Program-made: the position numbers and the translations under genes | Shown here: positions 47,805 to 56,664 of the stretch, in pieces | How the letters are laid out: each line of letters begins with the position of its first letter | Numbering within the stretch: position 1 is the stretch's first letter | NCBI RefSeq assembly: GCF_000019845.1 | Contig: NC_010581.1 | Location: forward strand, 62,001 to 126,000 | Reading direction: 5' to 3' | Length of the DNA stretch: 64,000 nt | DNA from: Beijerinckia indica subsp. indica ATCC 9039 | Lineage (GTDB): Bacteria; Pseudomonadota; Alphaproteobacteria; Rhizobiales; Beijerinckiaceae | Notes under the pieces: model-generated | Told to the model about the DNA's origin: nothing | Databases searched by the model: none | Seen by the model: only the letters and a program-made list of their open reading frames with translations

Positions 47805-48986
47805 TTGACGGCGCGGCGAGTCTATCTCGACCATAATGCGACGACGCCTTTGCGGCCGGCGGCGCGCGCCGCCATGATCGCGGCCATGGATCTATGCGGA
47901 AATGCCTCCTCGATCCATGCCGAAGGCCGCGCTGCGCGCGCTCTAATCGAGGGTGCGCGCGAGGCAATGGCGCGTTTCGTCAAGACTTTGCCGCGCCGGG
48001 TGATCTTTACCTCCGGCGCCACCGAGGCGCTCAACGCTATTCTGACACCACGTCTCGAACGGTCAAACCGGCCCACGGCACCGTTTGATGTTCTTTTAGT
48101 CAATGCCGGCGAACATGCGAGCGTGCTTTTTGGGCATCGCTTTTCTGCCGACGCGGTCGAAACGATTGGCATGACGCCGGACGGGCGGCTTGATCTCGAC
48201 GCGCTCGCCAAGGTCCTTGAGCGCTATGCGGGGCGGCGCATCATGCTGGCCCTGCAAGCAGCCAATAATGAGACCGGTGTCGTGCAGCCGGTTCTGCAGG
48301 CGGAAGCCCTGCTGCGCGCGGCTTCGTCTGATACGTTTTTCGTCTGCGATGCCGTGCAAGCCGCTGGCAAGATCGCATGTGATTTCGACGCCTTGCCTGC
48401 CGATGCGCTGATTTTTTCGGCACATAAATTCGGTGGCCCGGCTGGGATCGGGGCTCTTTGCCTGCGCGAGGATGTGCTGCTCGGGGAGCCTTTGTTGCGC
48501 GGCGGCGGTCAGGAATTTCGCCAGCGCGCCGGGACGCAGGCTGTGATCTCCATTGCTGGTCTTGCTGGCGCCCTTGTGGACATGCGCGAGACTTTTGTGC
48601 AGGACAGTGTCCGGCTTGCGCAGCTGCGGGATCAGCTCGAGAGCTTTCTTCGCACTCTCGCGCCGGCTGCCGTCCTTTTTGGAACCGAGGTGGAGCGTCT
48701 GCCCAACACGCTCTGTTTCGCCGTTCCGGGGATGGAGGCACAGGTCTTGCTTATGTTTTTGGATGTAGAGGGAGTGGCGGTTTCGTCCGGCGCGGCCTGT
48801 TCCTCCGGCAAGGTCAAGGCATCGCATGTGCTAGAGGCAATGCGGGTCGATCCGTCCCTGGCTGGTGCGGCAATCAGGCTCAGTCTGGGGTGGACCAGTC
48901 ATCTTGAAGAATGTGCCTTGTTCATGCAGGCCTTTGAAAAGGCTTTCCGCACGATCAAGGCGAGGCAGGTCAAATCTGCCGCGTAG
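47805..48986 (+). CDS. Cysteine desulfurase, IscS/NifS-like
   Basis: A 393-residue PLP enzyme that takes sulfur from cysteine to a persulfide for cluster assembly. VYLDHNATTPLRPAAR opens the fold. PLP-lysine K208 is in SAHKFGGPAGIGAL, NNETGVVQPV supports the cofactor, and the catalytic cysteine is C332 in VSSGAACSSGKVKASHVLEA. It is group I in style, unlike the downstream SufS. The start is TTG at 47805 with GGAGAAGG about 8 bases before it. First gene of the SUF cluster, 103 bp ahead of sufB. Confidence 0.92.
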   Translation: MTARRVYLDHNATTPLRPAARAAMIAAMDLCGNASSIHAEGRAARALIEGAREAMARFVKTLPRRVIFTSGATEALNAILTPRLERSNRPTAPFDVLLVNAGEHASVLFGHRFSADAVETIGMTPDGRLDLDALAKVLERYAGRRIMLALQAANNETGVVQPVLQAEALLRAASSDTFFVCDAVQAAGKIACDFDALPADALIFSAHKFGGPAGIGALCLREDVLLGEPLLRGGGQEFRQRAGTQAVISIAGLAGALVDMRETFVQDSVRLAQLRDQLESFLRTLAPAAVLFGTEVERLPNTLCFAVPGMEAQVLLMFLDVEGVAVSSGAACSSGKVKASHVLEAMRVDPSLAGAAIRLSLGWTSHLEECALFMQAFEKAFRTIKARQVKSAA

Positions 48987-49089
48987 ACGATCGGGCAATG
49001 TCCGGTCACCACTCGGGTTGATCGGGTTCAGGCCCGATCGAAGGGTCTGAACCAGCGGTCCTTGAAACCGCGAAGGTGAGGAGAAGAGC

Positions 49090-50610
49090 ATGGCAGCGGC
49101 CAAAGAGACCGTCGATCAGGTCAAGTCGATCGACGTAAGCGAATATAAGTACGGATTCTTTTCCGAGATCGAGGCCGACAAGGCTCCGAAGGGCTTGAAC
49201 GAGGATATCGTTCGCTTCATTTCGGCGAAGAAGAACGAGCCGGCGTGGCTGACCGAATGGCGCCTTGAGGCTTACCGTCGCTGGCTGACCATGCGCGAAC
49301 CGGAATGGGCGCGCGTCAATTTCGCCAAGGTCGATTATCAGGATCTCTATTATTATTCCGCGCCGAAGAGCGCCGCGGGTCCGAAATCCCTCGATGAGGT
49401 CGATCCGGAACTGCTCAAGGTCTACGAGAAGCTTGGCATTCCGTTGAAGGAACAAGCCGCTCTCGCCGGCGTCGTCGCGGGCGAGAATGAGATGATCGAC
49501 GACGAAGGCAATGTCGTGCCGATGCCTGAGCGCAAGATCGCCGTCGATGCGGTCTTTGATTCGGTCTCGGTCGTCACTACATTCCGCGAAGAACTGGCCA
49601 AGGCCGGTGTCATTTTCTGCCCGATTTCGGAAGCGGTGCATACGCATCCCGAACTGGTGCAGAAATATCTCGGCTCCGTCGTGCCGACGACCGATAATTT
49701 CTATGCGACGCTGAACAGCGCCGTGTTCTCGGATGGCTCCTTCGTCTATATTCCCGAAGGTGTGCGCTGCCCGATGGAATTGTCGACCTATTTTCGTATC
49801 AACGAGCAGAATACGGGACAATTCGAGCGGACCCTGATCATTGCCGACAAGGGTTCCTATGTGTCTTATCTCGAGGGTTGCACGGCGCCCAAGCGCGATG
49901 AGAACCAGCTCCATGCGGCGGTCGTCGAATTGATCGCGTTGGACGATGCCGAAATCAAATATTCGACCGTGCAGAACTGGTATCCGGGCGATGCCGATGG
50001 CAAGGGCGGTATCTATAATTTCGTGACCAAGCGCGGCGATTGCCGTGGCGCCAATTCGAAAATCTCCTGGACGCAGGTCGAGACGGGCTCGGCTGTGACC
50101 TGGAAATATCCGTCCTGCGTGCTGCGTGGTGATAATTCGCGCGGTGAATTCTATTCGATCGCCATTTCGAATGGCCATCAGCAGGTCGATTCCGGCACCA
50201 AAATGATCCATCTCGGCAAGAACACGACGAGCCGGGTCATTTCCAAGGGTATTTCTGCGGGTCATTCGCAAAATACTTATCGGGGTCAGATCTCTTCGCA
50301 TCGCAAGGCGACCGGAGCCCGCAACTTCACCAATTGCGACTCGCTGCTGATCGGGAATTCCTGCGGTGCGCATACAGTGCCTTATCTCGAATCGCGTAAT
50401 CCCAGCACGCAATTCGAGCATGAGGCGACCACCTCGAAGATCTCCGAGGACCAGCTCTTCTATTGCATGCAGCGTGGTCTCTCCGCCGAAGAGGCGACGG
50501 CTCTGATCGTCAACGGCTTCGTTCGTGACGTTCTGCAACAACTCCCGATGGAGTTTGCCGTCGAGGCGCAAAAGCTGATCGCCGTGTCTCTTGAAGGCAG
50601 CGTCGGCTAA
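49090..50610 (+). CDS. sufB: Fe-S cluster scaffold protein SufB
   Basis: A 506-residue subunit of the SufBCD complex that builds Fe-S clusters on the scaffold. Typical blocks: [41 protein letters not shown] (start of the beta-helix, residues about 196-217), [34 protein letters not shown], the [15 protein letters not shown] loop and the C-terminal [16 protein letters not shown]. Conserved cysteines include that in YLEGC. GGTGAGGAGAAG precedes the ATG. Same strand as the desulfurase before it and sufC after it. Confidence 0.97.
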   Translation: MAAAKETVDQVKSIDVSEYKYGFFSEIEADKAPKGLNEDIVRFISAKKNEPAWLTEWRLEAYRRWLTMREPEWARVNFAKVDYQDLYYYSAPKSAAGPKSLDEVDPELLKVYEKLGIPLKEQAALAGVVAGENEMIDDEGNVVPMPERKIAVDAVFDSVSVVTTFREELAKAGVIFCPISEAVHTHPELVQKYLGSVVPTTDNFYATLNSAVFSDGSFVYIPEGVRCPMELSTYFRINEQNTGQFERTLIIADKGSYVSYLEGCTAPKRDENQLHAAVVELIALDDAEIKYSTVQNWYPGDADGKGGIYNFVTKRGDCRGANSKISWTQVETGSAVTWKYPSCVLRGDNSRGEFYSIAISNGHQQVDSGTKMIHLGKNTTSRVISKGISAGHSQNTYRGQISSHRKATGARNFTNCDSLLIGNSCGAHTVPYLESRNPSTQFEHEATTSKISEDQLFYCMQRGLSAEEATALIVNGFVRDVLQQLPMEFAVEAQKLIAVSLEGSVG

Positions 50611-50921
50611 GACGACCCGCCGAGGTCATGCCTGGACGGATCCCGCTCGATTTCTATCCTGATGGGTTCGTCCAAGCGAATGCTCCTCACTCTCTCGGCT
50701 CTTGACGTGGCTTCTGCTTCGTTGAATGGGGCCGAAGAGAGTGGCGGCTGAACTAGCCTCGAACGGTCATATTCGCTTCTCGATCAATCGCCGGCCATGG
50801 ATGGCAAGAGCGCGTAGGCTTTGGCGCTTGGCTTAGCGCGCATGGCTTTTGGCTGCCCGCATACTGCCGTGAGGCAGTGTCACGTGGGTTTCCCTTATTC
50901 GAATTTTTAACGAGGGTCATC
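50611..50921. other. Unusually long sufB-sufC gap
   Basis: 311 bp between sufB and sufC, longer than other gaps in the cluster. A small ACTGCCGTGAGGCAGT hairpin lies just before sufC (50863-50878). No gene is seen. A secondary promoter or RNA processing site is possible. Confidence 0.4.
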
Positions 50922-51677
50922 ATGCTCGAAGTCAAGAATCTCAACGTTTCTATCGGCGACCGCAAAATCCTGAACGACTTCTGCATCACTGTGAAGGATG
51001 GTGAAGTCGCAGCTATCATGGGTCCGAACGGGACGGGTAAATCGACCCTGTCCTATGTCATGTCGGGCCGCCCCGGTTATACGGTCGAATCCGGCGAGGT
51101 TCTGCTGAATGGCGTCAATCTGCTCGATTTCGAACCGAACGAGCGCGCGGCCAAAGGTCTTTTCCTCGCCTTCCAATATCCTTTGGAAATTCCTGGCGTT
51201 GCGACCATGACCTTCCTCAAGGCCGCTCTGAACGCGCAGCGTAAATATCGTGGCGAGACTGAACTCTCCACGCCCGAACTGATGAAGCGCGTGAATGCGG
51301 CGGCTTCCAAGCTCGGGATCAAATCCGACATGATGAAGCGCGCCTTGAATGTCGGCTTCTCGGGTGGCGAAAAGAAGCGCATGGACATTCTCCAGATGGC
51401 GCTGCTCGAACCCTCCTTCGGCATTCTCGATGAGACCGATTCCGGCCTTGACATTGACGCGTTGCGCATCGTGTCGGAAGGTGTGAATGCGCTGCGTTCG
51501 CCGACCCGGGGCTTCCTCGTTATCACCCATTATCAGCGCCTGCTCGATTATATCGTTCCCGACACCGTCCATGTCATGGCCGGCGGCCGGATCGTGCGGA
51601 CGGGTGGCAAGGAACTCGCCCTTGAACTCGAGAAAAGCGGCTATGCCGAATATCTCGGTGAAGAAAAGGCCGCGTAA
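50922..51677 (+). CDS. sufC: Fe-S assembly ATPase SufC
   Basis: A 251-residue ABC-type ATPase of the SufBCD complex; its ATP hydrolysis reshapes the scaffold. Walker [10 protein letters not shown] (residues 34-42), ABC signature SGGEKKR, Walker [15 protein letters not shown] and switch HYQRLLDYI are all intact. The SufC-type [13 protein letters not shown] block confirms the family against ordinary transporters. CGAGGGTCATC precedes the ATG. Followed by sufD after 26 bp. Confidence 0.97.
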   Translation: MLEVKNLNVSIGDRKILNDFCITVKDGEVAAIMGPNGTGKSTLSYVMSGRPGYTVESGEVLLNGVNLLDFEPNERAAKGLFLAFQYPLEIPGVATMTFLKAALNAQRKYRGETELSTPELMKRVNAAASKLGIKSDMMKRALNVGFSGGEKKRMDILQMALLEPSFGILDETDSGLDIDALRIVSEGVNALRSPTRGFLVITHYQRLLDYIVPDTVHVMAGGRIVRTGGKELALELEKSGYAEYLGEEKAA

Positions 51678-51703
51678 GGATCCCTGCCGGAAGGAAACCC
51701 ATT

Positions 51704-53038
51704 ATGAGCGCTCAGATCATTCCTTCGAGAACGCCGGCCGAGACCACGCTCGTCGAGAGTTTCGGCGCCGTCAAGGCGACCCTGCCGGGAACGGCGGATG
51801 TCGCCAAGTTGCGGGAAGAAAATTTCGCCGCTTTTGTCGAAGCGGGCTTGCCGCATCGCCGCGTCGAGTCTTGGCATTATACCGACCTGCGCACGATCAT
51901 GCGTGAGGCTCTGCCTCTTGCCCCCGTCCCGACGCCGGCCGCACTTGAAGGCCTGCGTAAGGATGTTGGCGCGCTGACTCTCCACGGCACCAAACTGGTG
52001 CTGGTGGACGGTGCTTTCGTGCCGGAACTCTCCGACACTGTCCCGGCCGGGGTGACCGTTCACTCCCTTGCCTCGGTTCTGACAAAGGGACCGGCCGAGC
52101 TTCTCACGCTGCTGTCCGGCGAGGGATTGGGCGCGGGCGATGCGATTGTCGCTTTGAATGCCGCCATGATGCAGGACGGGATTGTCGTCGAAGTCGCGCC
52201 TGGCGCGGTGATCGCTGAGCCCTTGAACCTGATCTATGCTACGGCATCCGCGATGCCGGTCGCGCGTTTCTCGCGCTCGCTCGTCGCTGTCGGTGCCAAA
52301 GCCTCCGTGACCATTGCGGAATCGAGCCTCGGCGAAGGTGGCCGCAGCGGTCAAACCAACGGCTGTCTGATCTTCTCGGTCGGCGATGAAGCCAAGGTCA
52401 ATCATACGACGCAATTGACCGGCAGTCTGGCGAACAGCATCCGGATCGACACGTTCATGGTCAGCCTCGGCGCCAAGGTGAAATTCGACAGTTTCGCCTT
52501 GGTCTCTGGAGCGGGCCTGACGCGGCGGCAGATCTTCTTGCGCTTCAATGGCGAAGAGGCGGAAGCTGCTCTGCGGGGTGCCTCGCTGTTGCGCGGGCGC
52601 GAATATGCCGACACCACTTTGTTCGTTGAACATCTTGCGCCGTCTTGCGTCGGTCGCGAATTGTTCAAATATATCCTCGACGAGGAATCTGTCGGCGTGT
52701 TCCAGGGCAAGATTCATGTGGCCCCGGAGGCGCAGCATACGGACGGCAAGATGCTCAGCAAGGCCTTGCTGCTGACCGATGGCGTCGCGATGAACAACAA
52801 GCCGGAGCTTGAAATCTTCGCCGACGATGTCGCCTGCGCGCATGGTGCGACCTGCGGCGGCCTGAGTGAAGAGCAGATCTTCTATCTGCAGGCGCGTGGT
52901 CTTCCCTATAAGGAAGCCGAGGCCTTGCTTCTTGAAGCCTTCGCGGCCGAGCTCGTGGACGAACTCGAAGACGAGAAAGCGGCTGAAAACTTCCGGAGCG
53001 AAATCTCGACCTGGCTCGCGGGACGGACCACGGCCTGA
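51704..53038 (+). CDS. sufD: Fe-S cluster assembly protein SufD
   Basis: A 444-residue beta-helix partner of SufB. N-terminal part: GLPHRRVESWHYTDLRTIM, the usual SufD entry block. Core: ALNAAMMQDGIVVEVAPGAV, and C-terminal QHTDGKMLSKALLLTDGVAMNNKPELEIFADDVACAHGAT as a family block (residues 346-385), in which DDVACAHGATCGG includes the conserved Cys and His that support iron binding. GGAAGGAAAC precedes the ATG. Confidence 0.96.
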   Translation: MSAQIIPSRTPAETTLVESFGAVKATLPGTADVAKLREENFAAFVEAGLPHRRVESWHYTDLRTIMREALPLAPVPTPAALEGLRKDVGALTLHGTKLVLVDGAFVPELSDTVPAGVTVHSLASVLTKGPAELLTLLSGEGLGAGDAIVALNAAMMQDGIVVEVAPGAVIAEPLNLIYATASAMPVARFSRSLVAVGAKASVTIAESSLGEGGRSGQTNGCLIFSVGDEAKVNHTTQLTGSLANSIRIDTFMVSLGAKVKFDSFALVSGAGLTRRQIFLRFNGEEAEAALRGASLLRGREYADTTLFVEHLAPSCVGRELFKYILDEESVGVFQGKIHVAPEAQHTDGKMLSKALLLTDGVAMNNKPELEIFADDVACAHGATCGGLSEEQIFYLQARGLPYKEAEALLLEAFAAELVDELEDEKAAENFRSEISTWLAGRTTA

Positions 53039-53207
53039 GAAAATCTCAAGCTTCGGAACAGATTGATTGTCCATAAAAAAGACAGTCTGTTTCGGATAAG
53101 GCAATCATCAAAAGTGCTGGCAAGATCCAAGTGATCTTGCCGGAACGAAAAATGCGATAGACCGTCTGCGATAGACTTGGCATCAGGCGCCAAGCATGGA
53201 GTTGGGC

Positions 53208-54452
53208 ATGAACAAGCATATAGCTGCGCAAGCGCCATGGGATGTGAATCTGATCCGTCAGGATTTTCCGATTCTGTCCCTGGAAGTCTACGGCAAGCCG
53301 CTGGTCTATCTCGACAATGCCGCCTCGGCGCAAAAGCCGAAGGAGGTCGTGGACCGTATGGTGCACGCAACCTACCACGAATATGCCAATGTGCACCGCG
53401 GTCTGCATTATCTCGCCAATGCCGCGACGGATGCCTTCGAAGTCGCCCGCGAAAGCGTGCGCTCGTTCCTGAATGCGGAAAGTGTCAACGAGATCATTTT
53501 CACGAAATCGGCGACGGAAGCGATCAATCTTGTCGCGTCCTCCTTCGGGCAAGCCTTCATCAATGAAGGCGATGAAATCGTGCTCTCGATCATGGAGCAC
53601 CACGCCAATATCGTGCCCTGGAATTTCCTGCGCGAGCGCAAGGGTGCGGTGCTGAAATGGGTTGATGTCGATGATGACGGCAATTTCCTGATCGAGGAAT
53701 TTGAAAAGGCTCTGTCGCCGAAAACCAAGATCGTCGCCATGACGCATATGTCGAATATGCTCGGCACGATCACGCCGGTGAAGGAAATCATCAAAATCGC
53801 TCATGATCGCGGCATTCCGGTGCTGATCGATGGATCGCAAGGGGCCGTGCATCTCGAGGTCGATGTTCGCGATCTCGACGCGGATTTCTATGTCGTGACC
53901 GGCCATAAGCTTTATGGGCCGACCGGCATTGGCGCTCTTTACGGCAAGAAGGAATGGCTTGAGAAACTGCCGCCCTTCCTTGGCGGCGGTGAAATGATCA
54001 ATGAAGTGACGCGTGACCGCGTGACCTATAACGAGCCTCCGCATCGTTTCGAGGCCGGCACACCGCCGATCATCCAGGCCATCGGCCTCGGTGCCGCTGT
54101 TGATTATATGCAAAAGCTCGGTCGCAATCGCATTCATGCGCATGAAATGGCGCTGAGCGATTATGCCCATGAACGGCTGTCCAAAATCAATTCGCTGAAA
54201 ATTTTCGGACGCGCCAAGGGCAAGGGAGCGATCATTTCCTTTGAAATGAAGAATGCCCATGCGCATGATGTCGCGACGATCATCGATCGTTCGGGCGTGG
54301 CCGTGCGGGCCGGCACGCATTGTGCTCAGCCGTTGCTTGCCCGCTTTGGCGTGACTTCGACCTGTCGTGCTTCCTTCGCTGCTTACAATACGTTCGAGGA
54401 AGTCGACAAACTTGCCGAGGCGTTGATCCGAGCCGAAGGCCTTTTTGCTTGA
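53208..54452 (+). CDS. sufS: Cysteine desulfurase SufS
   Basis: A 414-residue group II cysteine desulfurase that supplies sulfur to SufBCD. Motifs: YLDNAASAQKPKEVVD, NVHRGLHYLA, TKSATEAINLVA, SIMEHHANIVPW. PLP-lysine K234 is in VTGHKLYGPTG, and catalytic C372 in RAGTHCAQPLL. A second in-frame ATG at 53196 is closer to no ribosome site, while GGAG precedes 53208. Together with the IscS-like gene at 47805 the cluster has two different desulfurases. No SufE gene is in the cluster. Confidence 0.97.
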   Translation: MNKHIAAQAPWDVNLIRQDFPILSLEVYGKPLVYLDNAASAQKPKEVVDRMVHATYHEYANVHRGLHYLANAATDAFEVARESVRSFLNAESVNEIIFTKSATEAINLVASSFGQAFINEGDEIVLSIMEHHANIVPWNFLRERKGAVLKWVDVDDDGNFLIEEFEKALSPKTKIVAMTHMSNMLGTITPVKEIIKIAHDRGIPVLIDGSQGAVHLEVDVRDLDADFYVVTGHKLYGPTGIGALYGKKEWLEKLPPFLGGGEMINEVTRDRVTYNEPPHRFEAGTPPIIQAIGLGAAVDYMQKLGRNRIHAHEMALSDYAHERLSKINSLKIFGRAKGKGAIISFEMKNAHAHDVATIIDRSGVAVRAGTHCAQPLLARFGVTSTCRASFAAYNTFEEVDKLAEALIRAEGLFA

Positions 54453-54469
54453 GAGATGAGGAATTCGTC

Positions 54470-54862
54470 ATGTCCGAATCGCAAACCGCCGAAGTCCAGG
54501 AAGTTCAGCCGAACGAACCTGCGTGGATTTTTGATGCCGGTATTTCCCAGAACGAGCGGATCCGCTACACCAATGATATTGTAGCGGCTTTCAAAACCGT
54601 CTTTGATCCGGAAATTCCCTGCGACGTCTATGAGTTGGGCCTTATCTACAAGGTCGATATCGACGAGAACCGGTTGATCCGGATCGAAATGACGCTGACC
54701 GCTCCTGGTTGTCCGGTGGCTGGCGAAATCACCCGCTCGATCGAGACGGCGATCGGCACGGTGCCCGGCACGCTCGGCGTCATCGTCAATATCGTCTTCG
54801 AGCCGGCGTGGGATCAAGGCCGCATGTCCGACGAGGCGCGCATTTCCCTCGATATGTTCTGA
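54470..54862 (+). CDS. sufT: SUF-system MIP18/DUF59 protein SufT
   Basis: A 130-residue protein of the PaaD/MIP18 (DUF59) type: TVFDPEIPCDVYELGLIYKV and the TLTAPGCPVAGEI block with the conserved cysteine. The N-terminal 35 residues are variable. SufT proteins act in maturation or delivery of Fe-S clusters. It lies 17 bp after sufS with a GATGAGG site, so it is in the same operon. Confidence 0.93.
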   Translation: MSESQTAEVQEVQPNEPAWIFDAGISQNERIRYTNDIVAAFKTVFDPEIPCDVYELGLIYKVDIDENRLIRIEMTLTAPGCPVAGEITRSIETAIGTVPGTLGVIVNIVFEPAWDQGRMSDEARISLDMF

Positions 54863-55064
54863 TTGAGGTTCGGTGGACGAGGTTCACCGGACGCTTTCAG
54901 CCTTTGAGTTCAAAACCTCAGGATCGTGAAGGCTGGTGAGCCTTTGCGGACATGGTTTTATTTCTCTAAAGCTGAAGTCAGCTTAGCCTTCTTCGGCTTT
55001 CAAGCCCTCAACAAAAGCCGAACGCCTCCTATATAGGCTTTACGCCTAGTGTGAGGAGTTTGGC

Positions 55065-55439
55065 ATGGCGAATTCCGCCTTTTCAATTCTATCCCTGACG
55101 GACAATGCTGCTGCCCGCACCCGGGAGCTTTTGGCTCAGGCGGGTAATGCCGATAAGCTTTTGAAAATCGGCATCAAGAACGGTGGTTGCGCCGGCATGT
55201 CCTATACGCTCGATCTGATCGACGAGCTTGGCCCCTTGGATGAAATCATCGAGGACAAGGGTGTACGCCTCGCCGTCGCGCCGCAAGACGTGATGTTTCT
55301 GCTTGGAACGCAAGTGGATTTCGTCACGGATCGATTAGGGTCGAGCTTCACCTTCCGCAATCCAAACCAGACTGGCAGCTGCGGCTGCGGGGAATCCGTC
55401 TCGATCACGCCCGCTCAGCCCGAAACAGCCCGGTCCTGA
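55065..55439 (+). CDS. sufA: A-type Fe-S carrier protein (SufA/IscA-like)
   Basis: A 124-residue carrier that moves assembled clusters to target enzymes. The three conserved cysteines are in NGGCAGMSY and SCGCGESV. LTDNAAARTRELL and RLGSSFTFRNPNQTGSCGC match the HesB-like fold. It follows sufT by 202 bp, with its own GTGAGGAG site; an internal promoter in that gap is possible. Confidence 0.95.
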   Translation: MANSAFSILSLTDNAAARTRELLAQAGNADKLLKIGIKNGGCAGMSYTLDLIDELGPLDEIIEDKGVRLAVAPQDVMFLLGTQVDFVTDRLGSSFTFRNPNQTGSCGCGESVSITPAQPETARS

Positions 55440-55660
55440 GGCCAGGTGAGAGGCCCCTTACAGCATCGCCCGTGGATTCGGATTGAGGAGCGATACTGTG
55501 CATTGCATCAGCATGACCTTCTTAAAACTTAATCACACTTGATTTAAGAATTAATGCTTCCGCTTTTGGCGCGAGTCTGCTTCAAAGTTTGGATCGGTGA
55601 CAGGGACGTTTGAGGGGAAGATCCTGAGATCGTCCGTCACCAAATCACGTCCAGATTTTT

Positions 55661-55712
55661 GAAAATGCATCAAATTGAGTCCAAAAGCGTTCTTCGCTTG
55701 GGGTTTGATGCG
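55661..55712. repeat. REP-like palindrome upstream of the AroE-like gene
   Basis: GCATCAAA...TTTGATGC enclose CCAAAAGCG-TTCTT-CGCTTGGGG. It ends 12 bp before the AroE-like ATG, next to its GGGGGGAAG ribosome site, so it would be part of that leader. Confidence 0.7.
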
Positions 55713-55723
55713 GGGGGAAGCAT

Positions 55724-56578
55724 ATGTCCGAACATCATTTCCTGAGCCTTTTGACCGGCTCTTTTTCAACGCCTTCGGATGATAATCCGACCGTGGCTAT
55801 GGTCGAGGCGGCTTATCGTCATCATGGCATCAATGCCCGTTACATCAATTGCGATGTCAAGAAAGACAATCTTGCCGATGCCATTCGCGGCGCCAAGGCG
55901 ATGGAATGGATCGGCTTCAATTGCTCCATGCCGCATAAGGTGGCGGTCATCGATCATTTGGACGGGCTCGCCGAATCCGCTGCCATCATCGGTGCTGTCA
56001 ATTGCGTGGTCATCGCCGACGGCAAGCTGACGGGTCATAATACTGATGGCCAGGGCTTTCTGACCTCCCTGCAAAGCGTGACCGATCCCAAGGATAAACG
56101 CATTACCTTGCTCGGCGCTGGTGGCGCGGCGCGGGCCATTGCCGTGGAATTGGCGCTCGCCGGTGCCACGCATATTGGCATTGTCAATCGTGATCAGAGC
56201 CGTGGCGAATCACTTGCCAAATTGATCAGCGAGAAGACCAAGGCCAAGGCGGATTTCATTCCCTGGACCAGCGGCTATCGCGTTCCTGAAACAACCGATG
56301 TGCTGGTCAATGCGACGTCCATCGGGCTTGGCGACGCCGAGGCACTGCCTGACATTGACACGGGCTCCTTGCGCAAGGGAATGATCGTCGCCGATGTCAT
56401 TTTCAATCCGCCGCGCACACATCTTCTGCGCAAGGCGGAGGAACAAGGTGCCGTCACGCTCGACGGGCTCGGAATGCTGGTTAATCAAGGCCGTGTCGGC
56501 ATCAAGCTCTGGACCGGCAAGGATGTCGAAGCCTCTGTCATGCACGCGACGCTGGCGACCCTGTTCGGCGTCGCCTGA
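55724..56578 (+). CDS. aroE: Shikimate dehydrogenase-like protein (AroE/YdiB family)
   Basis: A 284-residue NAD(P)-linked enzyme. The substrate lysine and aspartate are kept (K72 in FNCSMPHKVAV; N106 and D108 in GHNTDGQGF). The dinucleotide motif is LLGAGGAARAIA, and later blocks are LVNATSIGLG and GLGMLVNQGRVGIKLWTG. The N-terminal 'SxS' shikimate site reads GSFSTPSDDNP instead of the usual SLSPxxHN, and NVTxPxK reads NCSMPHK. It may be a variant AroE or a YdiB/quinate-type dehydrogenase rather than the main pathway enzyme. GGGGGGAAG precedes the ATG. Confidence 0.85.
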   Translation: MSEHHFLSLLTGSFSTPSDDNPTVAMVEAAYRHHGINARYINCDVKKDNLADAIRGAKAMEWIGFNCSMPHKVAVIDHLDGLAESAAIIGAVNCVVIADGKLTGHNTDGQGFLTSLQSVTDPKDKRITLLGAGGAARAIAVELALAGATHIGIVNRDQSRGESLAKLISEKTKAKADFIPWTSGYRVPETTDVLVNATSIGLGDAEALPDIDTGSLRKGMIVADVIFNPPRTHLLRKAEEQGAVTLDGLGMLVNQGRVGIKLWTGKDVEASVMHATLATLFGVA

Positions 56579-56596
56579 CACACGATCCTATTCATA

Positions 56597-56637
56597 AAAA
56601 ATCGGCCCCGCAGCGATGTGCTGACGGGGCCGATTTT
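56597..56637. terminator. Bidirectional terminator between convergent genes
   Basis: AAAATCGGCCCC and GGGGCCGATTTT form a 12-bp outer stem, with CAGC/GCTG inside and A/T runs on both edges. It ends transcripts of the AroE-like gene (plus) and the transporter (minus). Confidence 0.9.
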
Positions 56638-56664
56638 GCGTTTCGTTTGCATCATCCATCGACT

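Noticed and set aside
49006..50571. 521-codon frame opposite sufB
   Set aside because: Antisense to sufB with the same shadow composition. The long minus-strand frames opposite sufD and sufS were rejected for the same reason.
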